NCBI GenBank assembly: GCA_001695595.3
Contig: MBPM02000060.1
Span: 1 to 64,000, forward strand
Direction of reading: 5' to 3'
DNA length: 64,000 nt
DNA from: Plasmopara viticola
Lineage: Eukaryota > Oomycota > Peronosporomycetes > Peronosporales > Peronosporaceae
The position numbers and the translations under genes are program-made. Under the pieces are notes generated by a model that worked only from the letters and a program-made list of their open reading frames with translations, was not told the DNA's origin and made no database searches. Each line of letters starts with the position of its first letter. Position 1 is the stretch's first letter. Of the stretch, positions 47,912 through 59,549 are shown piece after piece.

Positions 47912-47983
47912 GGGCGCATAGCGCAGTGGTAGCGCGTCCGCTTTGCATGCGGAAGGCCCCGGGTTCAATCCCCGGTGTGTCCA
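47912..47983 (+). tRNA. tRNA-Ala-TGC: tRNA-Ala(UGC), copy 91
   Basis: Canonical. Flank N, palindrome G, cttcaaagttg. Next +530. Confidence 0.96.
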
Positions 47984-48441
47984 TACTAGCGCTTGTCTTC
48001 CACCTACTAATTCGTTCGCAAACGCAATACAATATTATGCTTTTTACAGGTCGTTTAAAGAACGGCTATATCACCTGTAAAGTGGCTCTGATCGCGACAC
48101 TACATAGCTCAACGTTTAGCCCGCACATTTTTTCGTTTCTTCAAGGCTACTAACATGAGCTATCAACTGGTGTTGACATCGATCTAGAGATCACATTGTC
48201 TCTTCAAAGTTGTTTTTTCAATTGCGCATCCTTGATTAGAATACGGCGATCGGCTGACGACTTGTTTGTATTTAGGGTTTCTGGTAGCGTTAACTCACTT
48301 TTATTAACAGTATGCTTTTGGACGGTGGGTGAAAGGTAGTGGTGAAAGATGTGAACAGTCTTAAATGCGCGGGTATCATTTAAAACTGGAAAAGTAAGAA
48401 ACAATTTGCTTGCATGAGATGGTCAGGAACTTTCATGAACT

Positions 48442-48513
48442 GGGCGCATAGCGCAGTGGTAGCGCGTCCGCTTTGCATGCGGAAGGCCCCGGGTTCAATC
48501 CCCGGTGTGTCCA
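48442..48513 (+). tRNA. tRNA-Ala-TGC: tRNA-Ala(UGC), copy 92
   Basis: Canonical. Flank N, palindrome G, cttcgaagttg. Next +530. Confidence 0.96.
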
Positions 48514-48971
48514 TACTAGCGCTTGTCTTCCACCTACTAATTCGTTCGCAAACGCAATACAATATTATGCTTTTTACAGGTCGTTTAAAGAACGGCTATA
48601 TCACCTGTAAAGTGGCTCTGATCGCGACACTACATAGCTCAACGTTTAGCCCGCACATTTTTTCGTTTCTTCAAGGCTACTAACATGAGCTATCAACTGG
48701 TGTTGACATCGATCTAGAGATCACATTGTCTCTTCGAAGTTGTTTTTTCAATTGCGCATCCTTGATTAGAATACGGCGATCGGCTGACGACTTGTTTGTA
48801 TTTAGGGTTTCTGGTAGCGTTAACTCACTTTTATTAACAGTATGCTTTTGGACGGTGGGTGAAAGGTAGTGGTGAAAGATGTGAACAGTCTTAAATGCGC
48901 GGGTATCATTTAAAACTGGAAAAGTAAGAAACAATTTGCTTGCATGAGATGGTCAGGAACTTTCATGAACT

Positions 48972-49043
48972 GGGCGCATAGCGCAGTGGTAGCGCGTCCG
49001 CTTTGCATGCGGAAGGCCCCGGGTTCAATCCCCGGTGTGTCCA
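48972..49043 (+). tRNA. tRNA-Ala-TGC: tRNA-Ala(UGC), copy 93
   Basis: Canonical. Flank N, palindrome G, tatcaattgg and one-base deletion cttcaagttg. Next +529. Confidence 0.96.
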
Positions 49044-49500
49044 TACTAGCGCTTGTCTTCCACCTACTAATTCGTTCGCAAACGCAATACAATATTATGC
49101 TTTTTACAGGTCGTTTAAAGAACGGCTATATCACCTGTAAAGTGGCTCTGATCGCGACACTACATAGCTCAACGTTTAGCCCGCACATTTTTTCGTTTCT
49201 TCAAGGCTACTAACATGAGCTATCAATTGGTGTTGACATCGATCTAGAGATCACATTGTCTCTTCAAGTTGTTTTTTCAATTGCGCATCCTTGATTAGAA
49301 TACGGCGATCGGCTGACGACTTGTTTGTATTTAGGGTTTCTGGTAGCGTTAACTCACTTTTATTAACAGTATGCTTTTGGACGGTGGGTGAAAGGTAGTG
49401 GTGAAAGATGTGAACAGTCTTAAATGCGCGGGTATCATTTAAAACTGGAAAAGTAAGAAACAATTTGCTTGCATGAGATGGTCAGGAACTTTCATGAACT

Positions 49501-49572
49501 GGGCGCATAGCGCAGTGGTAGCGCGTCCGCTTTGCATGCGGAAGGCCCCGGGTTCAATCCCCGGTGTGTCCA
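49501..49572 (+). tRNA. tRNA-Ala-TGC: tRNA-Ala(UGC), copy 94
   Basis: Canonical. Flank N, palindrome G, cttcaaagttg. Next +530. Confidence 0.96.
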
Positions 49573-50030
49573 TACTAGCGCTTGTCTTCCACCTACTAAT
49601 TCGTTCGCAAACGCAATACAATATTATGCTTTTTACAGGTCGTTTAAAGAACGGCTATATCACCTGTAAAGTGGCTCTGATCGCGACACTACATAGCTCA
49701 ACGTTTAGCCCGCACATTTTTTCGTTTCTTCAAGGCTACTAACATGAGCTATCAACTGGTGTTGACATCGATCTAGAGATCACATTGTCTCTTCAAAGTT
49801 GTTTTTTCAATTGCGCATCCTTGATTAGAATACGGCGATCGGCTGACGACTTGTTTGTATTTAGGGTTTCTGGTAGCGTTAACTCACTTTTATTAACAGT
49901 ATGCTTTTGGACGGTGGGTGAAAGGTAGTGGTGAAAGATGTGAACAGTCTTAAATGCGCGGGTATCATTTAAAACTGGAAAAGTAAGAAACAATTTGCTT
50001 GCATGAGATGGTCAGGAACTTTCATGAACT

Positions 50031-50102
50031 GGGCGCATAGCGCAGTGGTAGCGCGTCCGCTTTGCATGCGGAAGGCCCCGGGTTCAATCCCCGGTGTGTC
50101 CA
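50031..50102 (+). tRNA. tRNA-Ala-TGC: tRNA-Ala(UGC), copy 95
   Basis: Canonical. Flank N, palindrome G, cttcgaagttg. Next +530. Confidence 0.96.
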
Positions 50103-50560
50103 TACTAGCGCTTGTCTTCCACCTACTAATTCGTTCGCAAACGCAATACAATATTATGCTTTTTACAGGTCGTTTAAAGAACGGCTATATCACCTGTAAA
50201 GTGGCTCTGATCGCGACACTACATAGCTCAACGTTTAGCCCGCACATTTTTTCGTTTCTTCAAGGCTACTAACATGAGCTATCAACTGGTGTTGACATCG
50301 ATCTAGAGATCACATTGTCTCTTCGAAGTTGTTTTTTCAATTGCGCATCCTTGATTAGAATACGGCGATCGGCTGACGACTTGTTTGTATTTAGGGTTTC
50401 TGGTAGCGTTAACTCACTTTTATTAACAGTATGCTTTTGGACGGTGGGTGAAAGGTAGTGGTGAAAGATGTGAACAGTCTTAAATGCGCGGGTATCATTT
50501 AAAACTGGAAAAGTAAGAAACAATTTGCTTGCATGAGATGGTCAGGAACTTTCATGAACT

Positions 50561-50632
50561 GGGCGCATAGCGCAGTGGTAGCGCGTCCGCTTTGCATGCG
50601 GAAGGCCCCGGGTTCAATCCCCGGTGTGTCCA
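50561..50632 (+). tRNA. tRNA-Ala-TGC: tRNA-Ala(UGC), copy 96
   Basis: Canonical. Flank N, palindrome G, first atatcatgc trailer of the right zone. Spacer deletion atgttggac shared with unit 48. Next +527. Confidence 0.96.
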
Positions 50633-51087
50633 TACTAGCGCTTGTCTTCCACCTACTAATTCGTTCGCAAACGCAATACAATATCATGCTTTTTACAGGT
50701 CGTTTAAAGAACGGCTATATCACCTGTAAAGTGGCTCTGATCGCGACACTACATAGCTCAACGTTTAGCCCGCACATTTTTTCGTTTCTTCAAGGCTACT
50801 AACATGAGCTATCAACTGGTGTTGACATCGATCTAGAGATCACATTGTCTCTTCAAAGTTGTTTTTTCAATTGCGCATCCTTGATTAGAATACGGCGATC
50901 GGCTGACGACTTGTTTGTATTTAGGGTTTCTGGTAGCGTTAACTCACTTTTATTAACAGTATGTTGGACGGTGGGTGAAAGGTAGTGGTGAAAGATGTGA
51001 ACAGTCTTAAATGCGCGGGTATCATTTAAAACTGGAAAAGTAAGAAACAATTTGCTTGCATGAGATGGTCAGGAACTTTCATGAACT

Positions 51088-51159
51088 GGGCGCATAGCGC
51101 AGTGGTAGCGCGTCCGCTTTGCATGCGGAAGGCCCCGGGTTCAATCCCCGGTGTGTCCA
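51088..51159 (+). tRNA. tRNA-Ala-TGC: tRNA-Ala(UGC), copy 97
   Basis: Canonical. Flank N, palindrome G, tattaaggg and gcgtgaac shared with unit 63. Next +529. Confidence 0.96.
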
Positions 51160-51616
51160 TACTAGCGCTTGTCTTCCACCTACTAATTCGTTCGCAAACG
51201 CAATACAATATCATGCTTTTTACAGGTCGTTTAAAGAACGGCTATATCACCTGTAAAGTGGCTCTGATCGCGACACTACATAGCTCAACGTTTAGCCCGC
51301 ACATTTTTTCGTTTCTTCAAGGCTACTAACATGAGCTATCAACTGGTGTTGACATCGATCTAGAGATCACATTGTCTCTTCAAAGTTGTTTTTTCAATTG
51401 CGCATCCTTGATTAGAATACGGCGATCGGCTGACGACTTGTTTGTATTAAGGGTTTCTGGTAGCGTGAACTCACTTTTTTAACAGTATGCTTTTGGACGG
51501 TGGGTGAAAGGTAGTGGTGAAAGATGTGAACAGTCTTAAATGCGCGGGTATCATTTAAAACTGGAAAAGTAAGAAACAATTTGCTTGCATGAGATGGTCA
51601 GGAACTTTCATGAACT

Positions 51617-51688
51617 GGGCGCATAGCGCAGTGGTAGCGCGTCCGCTTTGCATGCGGAAGGCCCCGGGTTCAATCCCCGGTGTGTCCA
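51617..51688 (+). tRNA. tRNA-Ala-TGC: tRNA-Ala(UGC), copy 98
   Basis: Canonical. Flank N, palindrome G, several one-base losses in the spacer, atattatgc trailer. Next +526. Confidence 0.96.
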
Positions 51689-52142
51689 TACTAGCGCTTG
51701 TCTTCCACCTACTAATTCGTTCGCAAACGCAATACAATATTATGCTTTTTACAGGTCGTTTAAAGAACGGCTATATCACCTGTAAAGTGGCTCTGATCGC
51801 GACACTACATAGCTCAACGTTTAGCCCGCACATTTTTCGTTTCTTCAAGGCTACTAACATGAGCTATCAATGGTGTTGACATCGATCTAGAGATCACATT
51901 GTCTCTTCAAAGTTGTTTTTTCAATTGCGCATCCTTGATTAGAATACGGCGATCGGCTGACGACTTGTTTGTATTTAGGGTTTCTGGTAGCGTTAACTCA
52001 CTTTTATTAACAGTATGCTTTTGGACGGTGGGTGAAAGGTAGTGGTGAAAGATGTGAACAGTCTTAAATGCGCGGGTATCATTTAAAACTGGAAAAGTAA
52101 GACAATTTGCTTGCATGAGATGGTCAGGAACTTTCATGAACT

Positions 52143-52214
52143 GGGCGCATAGCGCAGTGGTAGCGCGTCCGCTTTGCATGCGGAAGGCCCCGGGTTCAAT
52201 CCCCGGTGTGTCCA
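52143..52214 (+). tRNA. tRNA-Ala-TGC: tRNA-Ala(UGC), copy 99
   Basis: Canonical. Flank N with a 2-bp loss (gtaagacaatttgc), palindrome G. First gatcgtgac unit. Next +529. Confidence 0.96.
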
Positions 52215-52671
52215 TACTAGCGCTTGTCTTCCACCTACTAATTCGTTCGCAAACGCAATACAATATCATGCTTTTTACAGGTCGTTTAAAGAACGGCTAT
52301 ATCACCTGTAAAGTGGCTCTGATCGTGACACTACATAGCTCAACGTTTAGCCCGCACATTTTTTCGTTTCTTCAAGGCTACTAACATGAGCTATCAACTG
52401 GTGTTGACATCGATCTAGAGATCACATTGTCTCTTCGAGTTGTTTTTTCAATTGCGCATCCTTGATTAGAATACGGCGATCGGCTGACGACTTGTTTGTA
52501 TTTAGGGTTTCTGGTAGCGTTAACTCACTTTTATTAACAGTATGCTTTTGGACGGTGGGTGAAAGGTAGTGGTGAAAGATGTGAACAGTCTTAAATGCGC
52601 GGGTATCATTTAAAACTGGAAAAGTAAGAAACAATTTGCTTGCATGAGATGGTCAGGAACTTTCATGAACT

Positions 52672-52743
52672 GGGCGCATAGCGCAGTGGTAGCGCGTCCG
52701 CTTTGCATGCGGAAGGCCCCGGGTTCAATCCCCGGTGTGTCCA
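52672..52743 (+). tRNA. tRNA-Ala-TGC: tRNA-Ala(UGC), copy 100
   Basis: Canonical. Flank N, palindrome G. Next +530. Confidence 0.96.
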
Positions 52744-53201
52744 TACTAGCGCTTGTCTTCCACCTACTAATTCGTTCGCAAACGCAATACAATATCATGC
52801 TTTTTACAGGTCGTTTAAAGAACGGCTATATCACCTGTAAAGTGGCTCTGATCGTGACACTACATAGCTCAACGTTTAGCCCGCACATTTTTTCGTTTCT
52901 TCAAGGCTACTAACATGAGCTATCAATTGGTGTTGACATCGATCTAGAGATCACATTGTCTCTTCAAAGTTGTTTTTTCAATTGCGCATCCTTGATTAGA
53001 ATACGGCGATCGGCTGACGACTTGTTTGTATTTAGGGTTTCTGGTAGCGTTAACTCACTTTTATTAACAGTATGCTTTTGGACGGTGGGTGAAAGGTAGT
53101 GGTGAAAGATGTGAACAGTCTTAAATGCGCGGGTATCATTTAAAACTGGAAAAGTAAGAAACAATTTGCTTGCATGAGATGGTCAGGAACTTTCATGAAC
53201 T

Positions 53202-53273
53202 GGGCGCATAGCGCAGTGGTAGCGCGTCCGCTTTGCATGCGGAAGGCCCCGGGTTCAATCCCCGGTGTGTCCA
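53202..53273 (+). tRNA. tRNA-Ala-TGC: tRNA-Ala(UGC), copy 101
   Basis: Canonical. Flank N, palindrome G. First unit with the linked pair ttttctcatttc and ttggcatcg. Next +528. Confidence 0.96.
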
Positions 53274-53729
53274 TACTAGCGCTTGTCTTCCACCTACTAA
53301 TTCGTTCGCAAACGCAATACAATATCATGCTTTTTACAGGTCGTTTAAAGAACGGCTATATCACCTGTAAAGTGGCTCTGATCGTGACACTACATAGCTC
53401 AACGTTTAGCCCGCACATTTTCTCATTTCTTCGAGGCTACTAACATGAGCTATCACTGGTGTTGGCATCGATCTAGAGATCACATTGTCTCTTCAAAGTT
53501 GTTTTTTCAATTGCGCATCCTTGATTAGAATACGGCGATCGGCTGACGACTTGTTTGTATTTAGGGTTTCTGGTAGCGTTAACTCACTTTTATTAACAGT
53601 ATGCTTTTGGACGGTGGGTGAAAGGTAGTGGTGAAAGATGTGAACAGTCTTAAATGCGCGGTATCATTTAAAACTGGAAAAGTAAGAAACAATTTGCTTG
53701 CATGAGATGGTCAGGAACTTTCATGAACT

Positions 53730-53801
53730 GGGCGCATAGCGCAGTGGTAGCGCGTCCGCTTTGCATGCGGAAGGCCCCGGGTTCAATCCCCGGTGTGTCC
53801 A
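53730..53801 (+). tRNA. tRNA-Ala-TGC: tRNA-Ala(UGC), copy 102
   Basis: Canonical. Flank N, palindrome G. Spacer has private changes near 54110-54150 (atatacggtatgattttaga). Next +530. Confidence 0.96.
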
Positions 53802-54259
53802 TACTAGCGCTTGTCTTCCACCTACTAATTCGTTCGCAAACGCAATACAATATCATGCTTTTTACAGGTCGTTTAAAGAACGGCTATATCACCTGTAAAG
53901 TGGCTCTGATCGTGACACTACATAGCTCAACGTTTAGCCCGCACATTTTTTCATTTCTTCAAGGCTACTAACATGAGCTATCAACTGGTGTTGACATCGA
54001 TCTAGAGATCACATTGTCTCTTCGAAGTTGTTTTTTCAATTGCGCATCCTTGATTAGAATACGGCGATCGGCTGACGACTTGTTTGTATTTAGGGTTTCT
54101 GGTAGCGTTGACTCACTTTTATATACGGTATGATTTTAGACGGTGGGAGAAAGGTAGTGGTGAAAGATGTGAACAGTCTTAAATGCGCGGGTATCATTTA
54201 AAACTGAAAAAATAAGAAACAATTTGCTTGCATGAGATGGTCAGGAACTTTCATGAACT

Positions 54260-54331
54260 GGGCGCATAGCGCAGTGGTAGCGCGTCCGCTTTGCATGCGG
54301 AAGGCCCCGGGTTCAATCCCCGGTGTGTCCA
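54260..54331 (+). tRNA. tRNA-Ala-TGC: tRNA-Ala(UGC), copy 103
   Basis: Canonical. Flank N with ctgaaaaaataag upstream, palindrome G, ttttctcatttc with ttggcatcg. Next +530. Confidence 0.96.
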
Positions 54332-54789
54332 TACTAGCGCTTGTCTTCCACCTACTAATTCGTTCGCAAACGCAATACAATATCATGCTTTTTACAGGTC
54401 GTTTAAAGAACGGCTATATCACCTGTAAAGTGGCTCTGATCGTGACACTACATAGCTCAACGTTTAGCCCGCACATTTTCTCATTTCTTCAAGGCTACTA
54501 ACATGAGCTATCAACTGGTGTTGGCATCGATCTAGAGATCACATTGTCTCTTCAAAGTTGTTTTTTCAATTGCGCATCCTTGATTAGAATACGGCGATCG
54601 GCTGACGACTTGTTTGTATTTAGGGTTTCTGGTAGCGTTAACTCACTTTTATTAACAGTATGCTTTTGGACGGTGGGTGAAAGGTAGTGGTGAAAGATGT
54701 GAACAGTCTTAAATGCGCGGGTATCATTTAAAACTGGAAAAGTAAGAAACAATTTGCTTGCATGAGATGGTCAGGAACTTTCATGAACT

Positions 54790-54860
54790 GGGCGCATAGC
54801 GCAGTGGTAGCGCGTTCGCTTTGCATGCGGAAACCCCAAGTTCAATCCCCGGTGTGTCCA
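54790..54860 (+). pseudogene. Degenerate tRNA-Ala(UGC), copy 104
   Basis: 71 nt. The T stem 5' strand is CCAAG opposite CCCGG, with two A.C mismatches, and the variable loop is one base short. The anticodon stem has TTCGC (a U.G wobble). Acceptor stem and anticodon are intact. Probably non-functional, though weak folding cannot be excluded. Flank N, spacer ttggcatcg. Next +528. Confidence 0.8.
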
Positions 54861-55317
54861 TACTAGCGCTTGTCTTCCACCTACTAATTCGTTTGCAAAC
54901 GCAATACAATATCATGCTTTTTACAGGTCGTTTAAAGAACGGCTATATCACCTGTAAAGTGGCTCTGATCGTGACACTACATAGCTCAACGTTTAGCCCG
55001 CACATTTTTTCGTTTCTTCAAGGCTACTAACATGAGCTATCAACTGGTGTTGGCATCGATCTAGAGATCACATTGTCTCTTCGAAGTTGTTTTTTCAATT
55101 GCGCATCCTTGATTAGAATACGGCGATCGGCTGACGACTTGTTTGTATTTAGGGTTTCTGGTAGCGTTAACTCACTTTTATTAACAGTATGCTTTTGGAC
55201 GGTGGGTGAAAGGTAGTGGTGAAAGATGTGAACAGTCTTAAATGCGCGGGTATCATTTAAAACTGGAAAAGTAAGAAACAATATGCTTGCATGCGATGGT
55301 CAGGAATTTCATGAACT

Positions 55318-55389
55318 GGGCGCATAGCGCAGTGGTAGCGCGTCCGCTTTGCATGCGGAAGGCCCCGGGTTCAATCCCCGGTGTGTCCA
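55318..55389 (+). tRNA. tRNA-Ala-TGC: tRNA-Ala(UGC), copy 105
   Basis: Canonical. The flank (Y type with gcatgcgatgg and aggaatttc) matches copy 3 exactly, 102 units away. Palindrome G. Next +529. Confidence 0.96.
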
Positions 55390-55846
55390 TACTAGCGCTT
55401 GTCTTCCACCTACTAATTCGTTTGCAAACGCAATACAATATCATGCTTTTTACAGGTCGTTTAAAGAACGGCTATATCACCTGTAAAGTGGCTCTGATCG
55501 TGACACTACATAGCTCAACGTTTAGCCCGCACATTTTTTCGTTTCTTCAAGGCTACTAACATGAGCTATCAATTGGTGTTGACATCGATCTAGAGATCAC
55601 ATTGTCTCTTCGAAGTTGTTTTTTCAATTGCGCATCCTTGATTAGAATACGGCGATCGGCTGACGACTTGTTTGTATTTAGGGTTTCTGGTAGCGTTAAC
55701 TCACTTTTATTAACAGTATGCTTTTGGACGGTGGGTGAAAGGTAGTGGTGAAAGATGTGAACAGTCTTAAATGCGCGGTATCATTTAAAACTGGAAAAGT
55801 AAGAAACAATTTGCTTGCATGAGATGGTCAGGAACTTTCATGAACT

Positions 55847-55918
55847 GGGCGCATAGCGCAGTGGTAGCGCGTCCGCTTTGCATGCGGAAGGCCCCGGGTT
55901 CAATCCCCGGTGTGTCCA
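55847..55918 (+). tRNA. tRNA-Ala-TGC: tRNA-Ala(UGC), copy 106
   Basis: Canonical. Flank N, palindrome G. Next +530. Confidence 0.96.
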
Positions 55919-56376
55919 TACTAGCGCTTGTCTTCCACCTACTAATTCGTTCGCAAACGCAATACAATATCATGCTTTTTACAGGTCGTTTAAAGAACGG
56001 CTATATCACCTGTAAAGTGGCTCTGATCGTGACACTACATAGCTCAACGTTTAGCCCGCACATTTTTTCGTTTCTTCAAGGCTACTAACATGAGCTATCA
56101 ACTGGTGTTGACATCGATCTAGAGATCACATTGTCTCTTCGAAGTTGTTTTTTCAATTGCGCATCCTTGATTAGAATACGGCGATCGGCTGACGACTTGT
56201 TTGTATTTAGGGTTTCTGGTAGCGTTAACTCACTTTTATTAACAGTATGCTTTTGGACGGTGGGTGAAAGGTAGTGTTGAAAGATGTGAACAGTCTTAAA
56301 ATGCGCGAAAATCATTCAAAACTGGAAAAGTAAAAACAATTTGCTTGCATGAGATGGTCAGGAACCTTCATGAACT

Positions 56377-56448
56377 GGGCGCATAGCGCAGTGGTAGCGC
56401 GTCCGCTTTGCATGCGGAAGGCCCCGGGTTCAATCCCCGGTGTGTCCA
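56377..56448 (+). tRNA. tRNA-Ala-TGC: tRNA-Ala(UGC), copy 107
   Basis: Canonical gene. The 5' flank is altered (aaaatgcgcgaaaatcattc, gtaaaaacaatttgc, ggaacctt). The trailer ends in T6. Palindrome G. Next +530. Confidence 0.95.
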
Positions 56449-56906
56449 TACTAGCGCTTGTCTTCCACCTACTAATTCGTTCTCAAACGCAATAGAATAT
56501 CATGTTTTTTACAGGTCGTTTAAAGAACGGCTATATCACCTGTAAAGTGGCTCTGATCGTGACACTACATAGCTCAACGTTTAGCCCGCACATTTTTTCA
56601 TTTCTTCAAGGCTACTAACATGAGCTATCAACTGGTGTTGACATCGATCTAGAGATCACATTGTCTCTTCGAAGTTGTTTTTTCAATTGCGCATCCTTGA
56701 TTAGAATACGGCGATCGGCTGACGACTTGTTTGTATTTAGGGTTTCTGGTAGCGCTAACTCACTTTTATTAACAGTATGCTATTGGACGGTGGGTGAAAG
56801 GTAGTGGTGAAAGATGTGAACAGTCTTAAATGCGCGGGTATCATTTAAAACTGGAAAAGTAAGAAACAATTTGCTTGCATGAGATGGTCAGGAACTTTCA
56901 TGAACT

Positions 56907-56978
56907 GGGCGCATAGCGCAGTGGTAGCGCGTCCGCTTTGCATGCGGAAGGCCCCGGGTTCAATCCCCGGTGTGTCCA
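56907..56978 (+). tRNA. tRNA-Ala-TGC: tRNA-Ala(UGC), copy 108
   Basis: Canonical. Flank N, palindrome T (the only T form in the right zone). Next +530. Confidence 0.96.
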
Positions 56979-57436
56979 TACTAGCGCTTGTCTTCCACCT
57001 ACTAATTCGTTCGCAAACGCAATACAATATCATGCTTTTTACAGGTCGTTTAAAGAACGGCTATATCACCTGTAAAGTGGCTCTGATCGTGACACTACAT
57101 AGCTCAACGTTTAGCCCGCACATTTTTTCGTTTCTTCAAGGCTACTAACATGAGCTATCAACTGGTGTTGACATCGATCTATAGATCACATTGTCTCTTC
57201 AAAGTTGTTTTTTCAATTGCGCATCCTTGATTAGAATACGGCGATCGGCTGACGACTTGTTTGTATTTAGGGTTTCTGGTAGCGTTAACTCACTTTTATT
57301 AACAGTATGCTTTTGGACGGTGGGTGAAAGGTAGTGGTGAAAGATGTGAACAGTCTTAAATGCGCGGGTATCATTTAAAACTGGAAAAGTAAGAAACAAT
57401 TTGCTTGGATGAGATGATCAGGAACTTTCATGAACT

Positions 57437-57510
57437 GGGCGCATAGCGCAGTGGTAGGGTGTTTTCGCTTTGCATGCGGAAGGCCCCGGGTTCAATCCCC
57501 GGTGTGTCCA
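57437..57510 (+). pseudogene. Degenerate tRNA-Ala(UGC), copy 109, with internal TTTT
   Basis: 74 nt. The stretch gcgcgtccgc is replaced by gggtgttttcgc. This disrupts the D stem 3' strand, adds 2 nt before the anticodon stem, and creates a TTTT run at 57462-57465, a Pol III stop signal inside the gene. The flank is also changed (cttggatgagatgatc). Trailer and loop alleles (atattatgc, ttaaataacgg) are of the core type. Next +532. Confidence 0.85.
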
Positions 57511-57968
57511 TACTAGCGCTTGTCTTCCACATACTAATTCGTTCGCAAACGCAATACAATATTATGCTTTTTACAGGTCGTTTAAATAACGGCTATATCA
57601 CCTGTAAAGTGGCTCTGATCGTGACACTACATAGCTCAACGTTTAGCCCGCACATTTTTTCATTTCTTCAAGGCTACTAACATGAGCTATCAACTGGTGT
57701 TGGCATCGATCTAGAGATCACATTGTCTCTTCAAAGTTGTTTTTTCAATTGCGCATCCTTGATTAGAATACGGCGATCGGCTGACGACTTGTTTGTATTT
57801 AGGGTTTCTGGTAGCGTTAACTCACTTTTATTAACAGTATGCTTTTGGACGGTGGGTGAAAGGTAGTGGTGAAAGATGTGAACAGTCTTAAATGCGCGGG
57901 TATCATTTAAAACTGGAAAAGTAAGAAACAATTTGCTTGCATGAGATGGTCAGGAACTTTCATGAACT

Positions 57969-58040
57969 GGGCGCATAGCGCAGTGGTAGCGCGTCCGCTT
58001 TGCATGCGGAAGGCCCCGGGTTCAATCCCCGGTGTGTCCA
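57969..58040 (+). tRNA. tRNA-Ala-TGC: tRNA-Ala(UGC), copy 110
   Basis: Canonical. Flank N, palindrome G. Next +529. Confidence 0.96.
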
Positions 58041-58497
58041 TACTAGCGCTTGTCTTCCACCTACTAATTCGTTCGCAAACGCAATACAATATCATGCTTT
58101 TTACAGGTCGTTTAAAGAACGGCTATATCACCTGTAAAGTGGCTCTGATCGTGACACTACATAGCTCAACGTTTAGCCCGCACATTTTTTCATTCTTCAA
58201 GGCTACTAACATGAGCTATCAACTGGTGTTGACATCGATCTAGAGATCACATTGTCTCTTCGAAGTTGTTTTTTCAATTGCGCATCCTTGATTAGAATAC
58301 GGCGATCGGCTGACGACTTGTTTGTATTTAGGGTTTCTGGTAGCGTTAACTCACTTTTATTAACAGTATGCTTTTGGACGGTGGGTGAAAGGTAGTGGTG
58401 AAAGATGTGAACAGTCTTAAATGCGCGGGTATCATTTAAAACTGGAAAAGTAAGAAACAATTTGCTTGCATGAGATGGTCAGGAACTTTCATGAACT

Positions 58498-58569
58498 GGG
58501 CGCATAGCGCAGTGGTAGCGCGTCCGCTTTGCATGCGGAAGGCCCCGGGTTCAATCCCCGGTGTGTCCA
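58498..58569 (+). tRNA. tRNA-Ala-TGC: tRNA-Ala(UGC), copy 111
   Basis: Canonical. Flank N, palindrome G. Trailer shortened by 3 nt (caataatatcatgc). Next +526. Confidence 0.96.
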
Positions 58570-59023
58570 TACTAGCGCTTGTCTTCCACCTACTAATTCG
58601 TTTGCAAACGCAATAATATCATGCTTTTTACAGGTCGTTTAAAGAACGGCTATATCACCTGTAAAGTGGCTCTGATCGTGACACTACATAGCTCAACGTT
58701 TAGCCCGCACATTTTTTCATTCTTCAAGGCTACTAACATGAGCTATCAACTGGTGTTGACATCGATCTAGAGATCACATTGTCTCTTCAAAGTTGTTTTT
58801 TCAATTGCGCATCCTTGATTAGAATACGGCGATCGGCTGACGACTTGTTTGTATTTAGGGTTTCTGGTAGCGTTAACTCACTTTTATTAACAGTATGCTT
58901 TTGGACGGTGGGTGAAAGGTAGTGGTGAAAGATGTGAACAGTCTTAAATGCGCGGGTATCATTTAAAACTGGAAAAGTAAGAGACATTTGCTTGCATGAG
59001 ATGGTCAGGAATTTTTATGAACT

Positions 59024-59095
59024 GGGCGCATAGCGCAGTGGTAGCGCGTCCGCTTTGCATGCGGAAGGCCCCGGGTTCAATCCCCGGTGTGTCCA
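59024..59095 (+). tRNA. tRNA-Ala-TGC: tRNA-Ala(UGC), copy 112
   Basis: Canonical. Flank S (gagacatttgc) as in copies 7 and 8, with aggaattttt upstream. That T5 run lies before the gene and cannot stop it. Palindrome G. Next +526. Confidence 0.95.
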
Positions 59096-59549
59096 TACTA
59101 GCGCTTGTCTTCCACCTACTAATTCGTTTGCAAACGCAATACAATATCATGCTTTTTACAGGTCGTTTAAAGAACGGCTATATCACCTGTAAAGTGGCTC
59201 TGATCGTGACACTACATAGCTCAACGTTTAGCCCGCACATTTTTTCATTTCTTCAAGGCTACTAACATGAGCTATCAACTGGTGTTGGCATCGATCTAGA
59301 GATCACATTGTCTCTTCGAAGTTGTTTTTTCAATTGCGCATCCTTGATTAGAATACGGCGATCGGCTGACGACTTGTTTGTATTTAGGGTTTCTGGTAGC
59401 GTTAACTCACTTTTATTAACAGTATGCTTTTGGACGGTGGGTGAAAGGTAGTGGTGAAAGATGTGAACAGTCTTAAATGCGCGTATCATTAAAACTGGAA
59501 AAGTAAGAAACATTTGCTTGCATGAGATGGTCAGGAACTTTCATGAACT

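Larger units (their letters stand above)
46322..54789 (+). repeat. Right zone, flank N and ctactaac (units 88-103)
   Basis: All units have flank N and ctactaacatg. From unit 89 the loop allele is ttaaagaacgg. From unit 96 the trailer mostly reads atatcatgc, and from unit 99 the spacer reads gatcgtgac. Alleles therefore change stepwise toward the right end. Confidence 0.7.
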
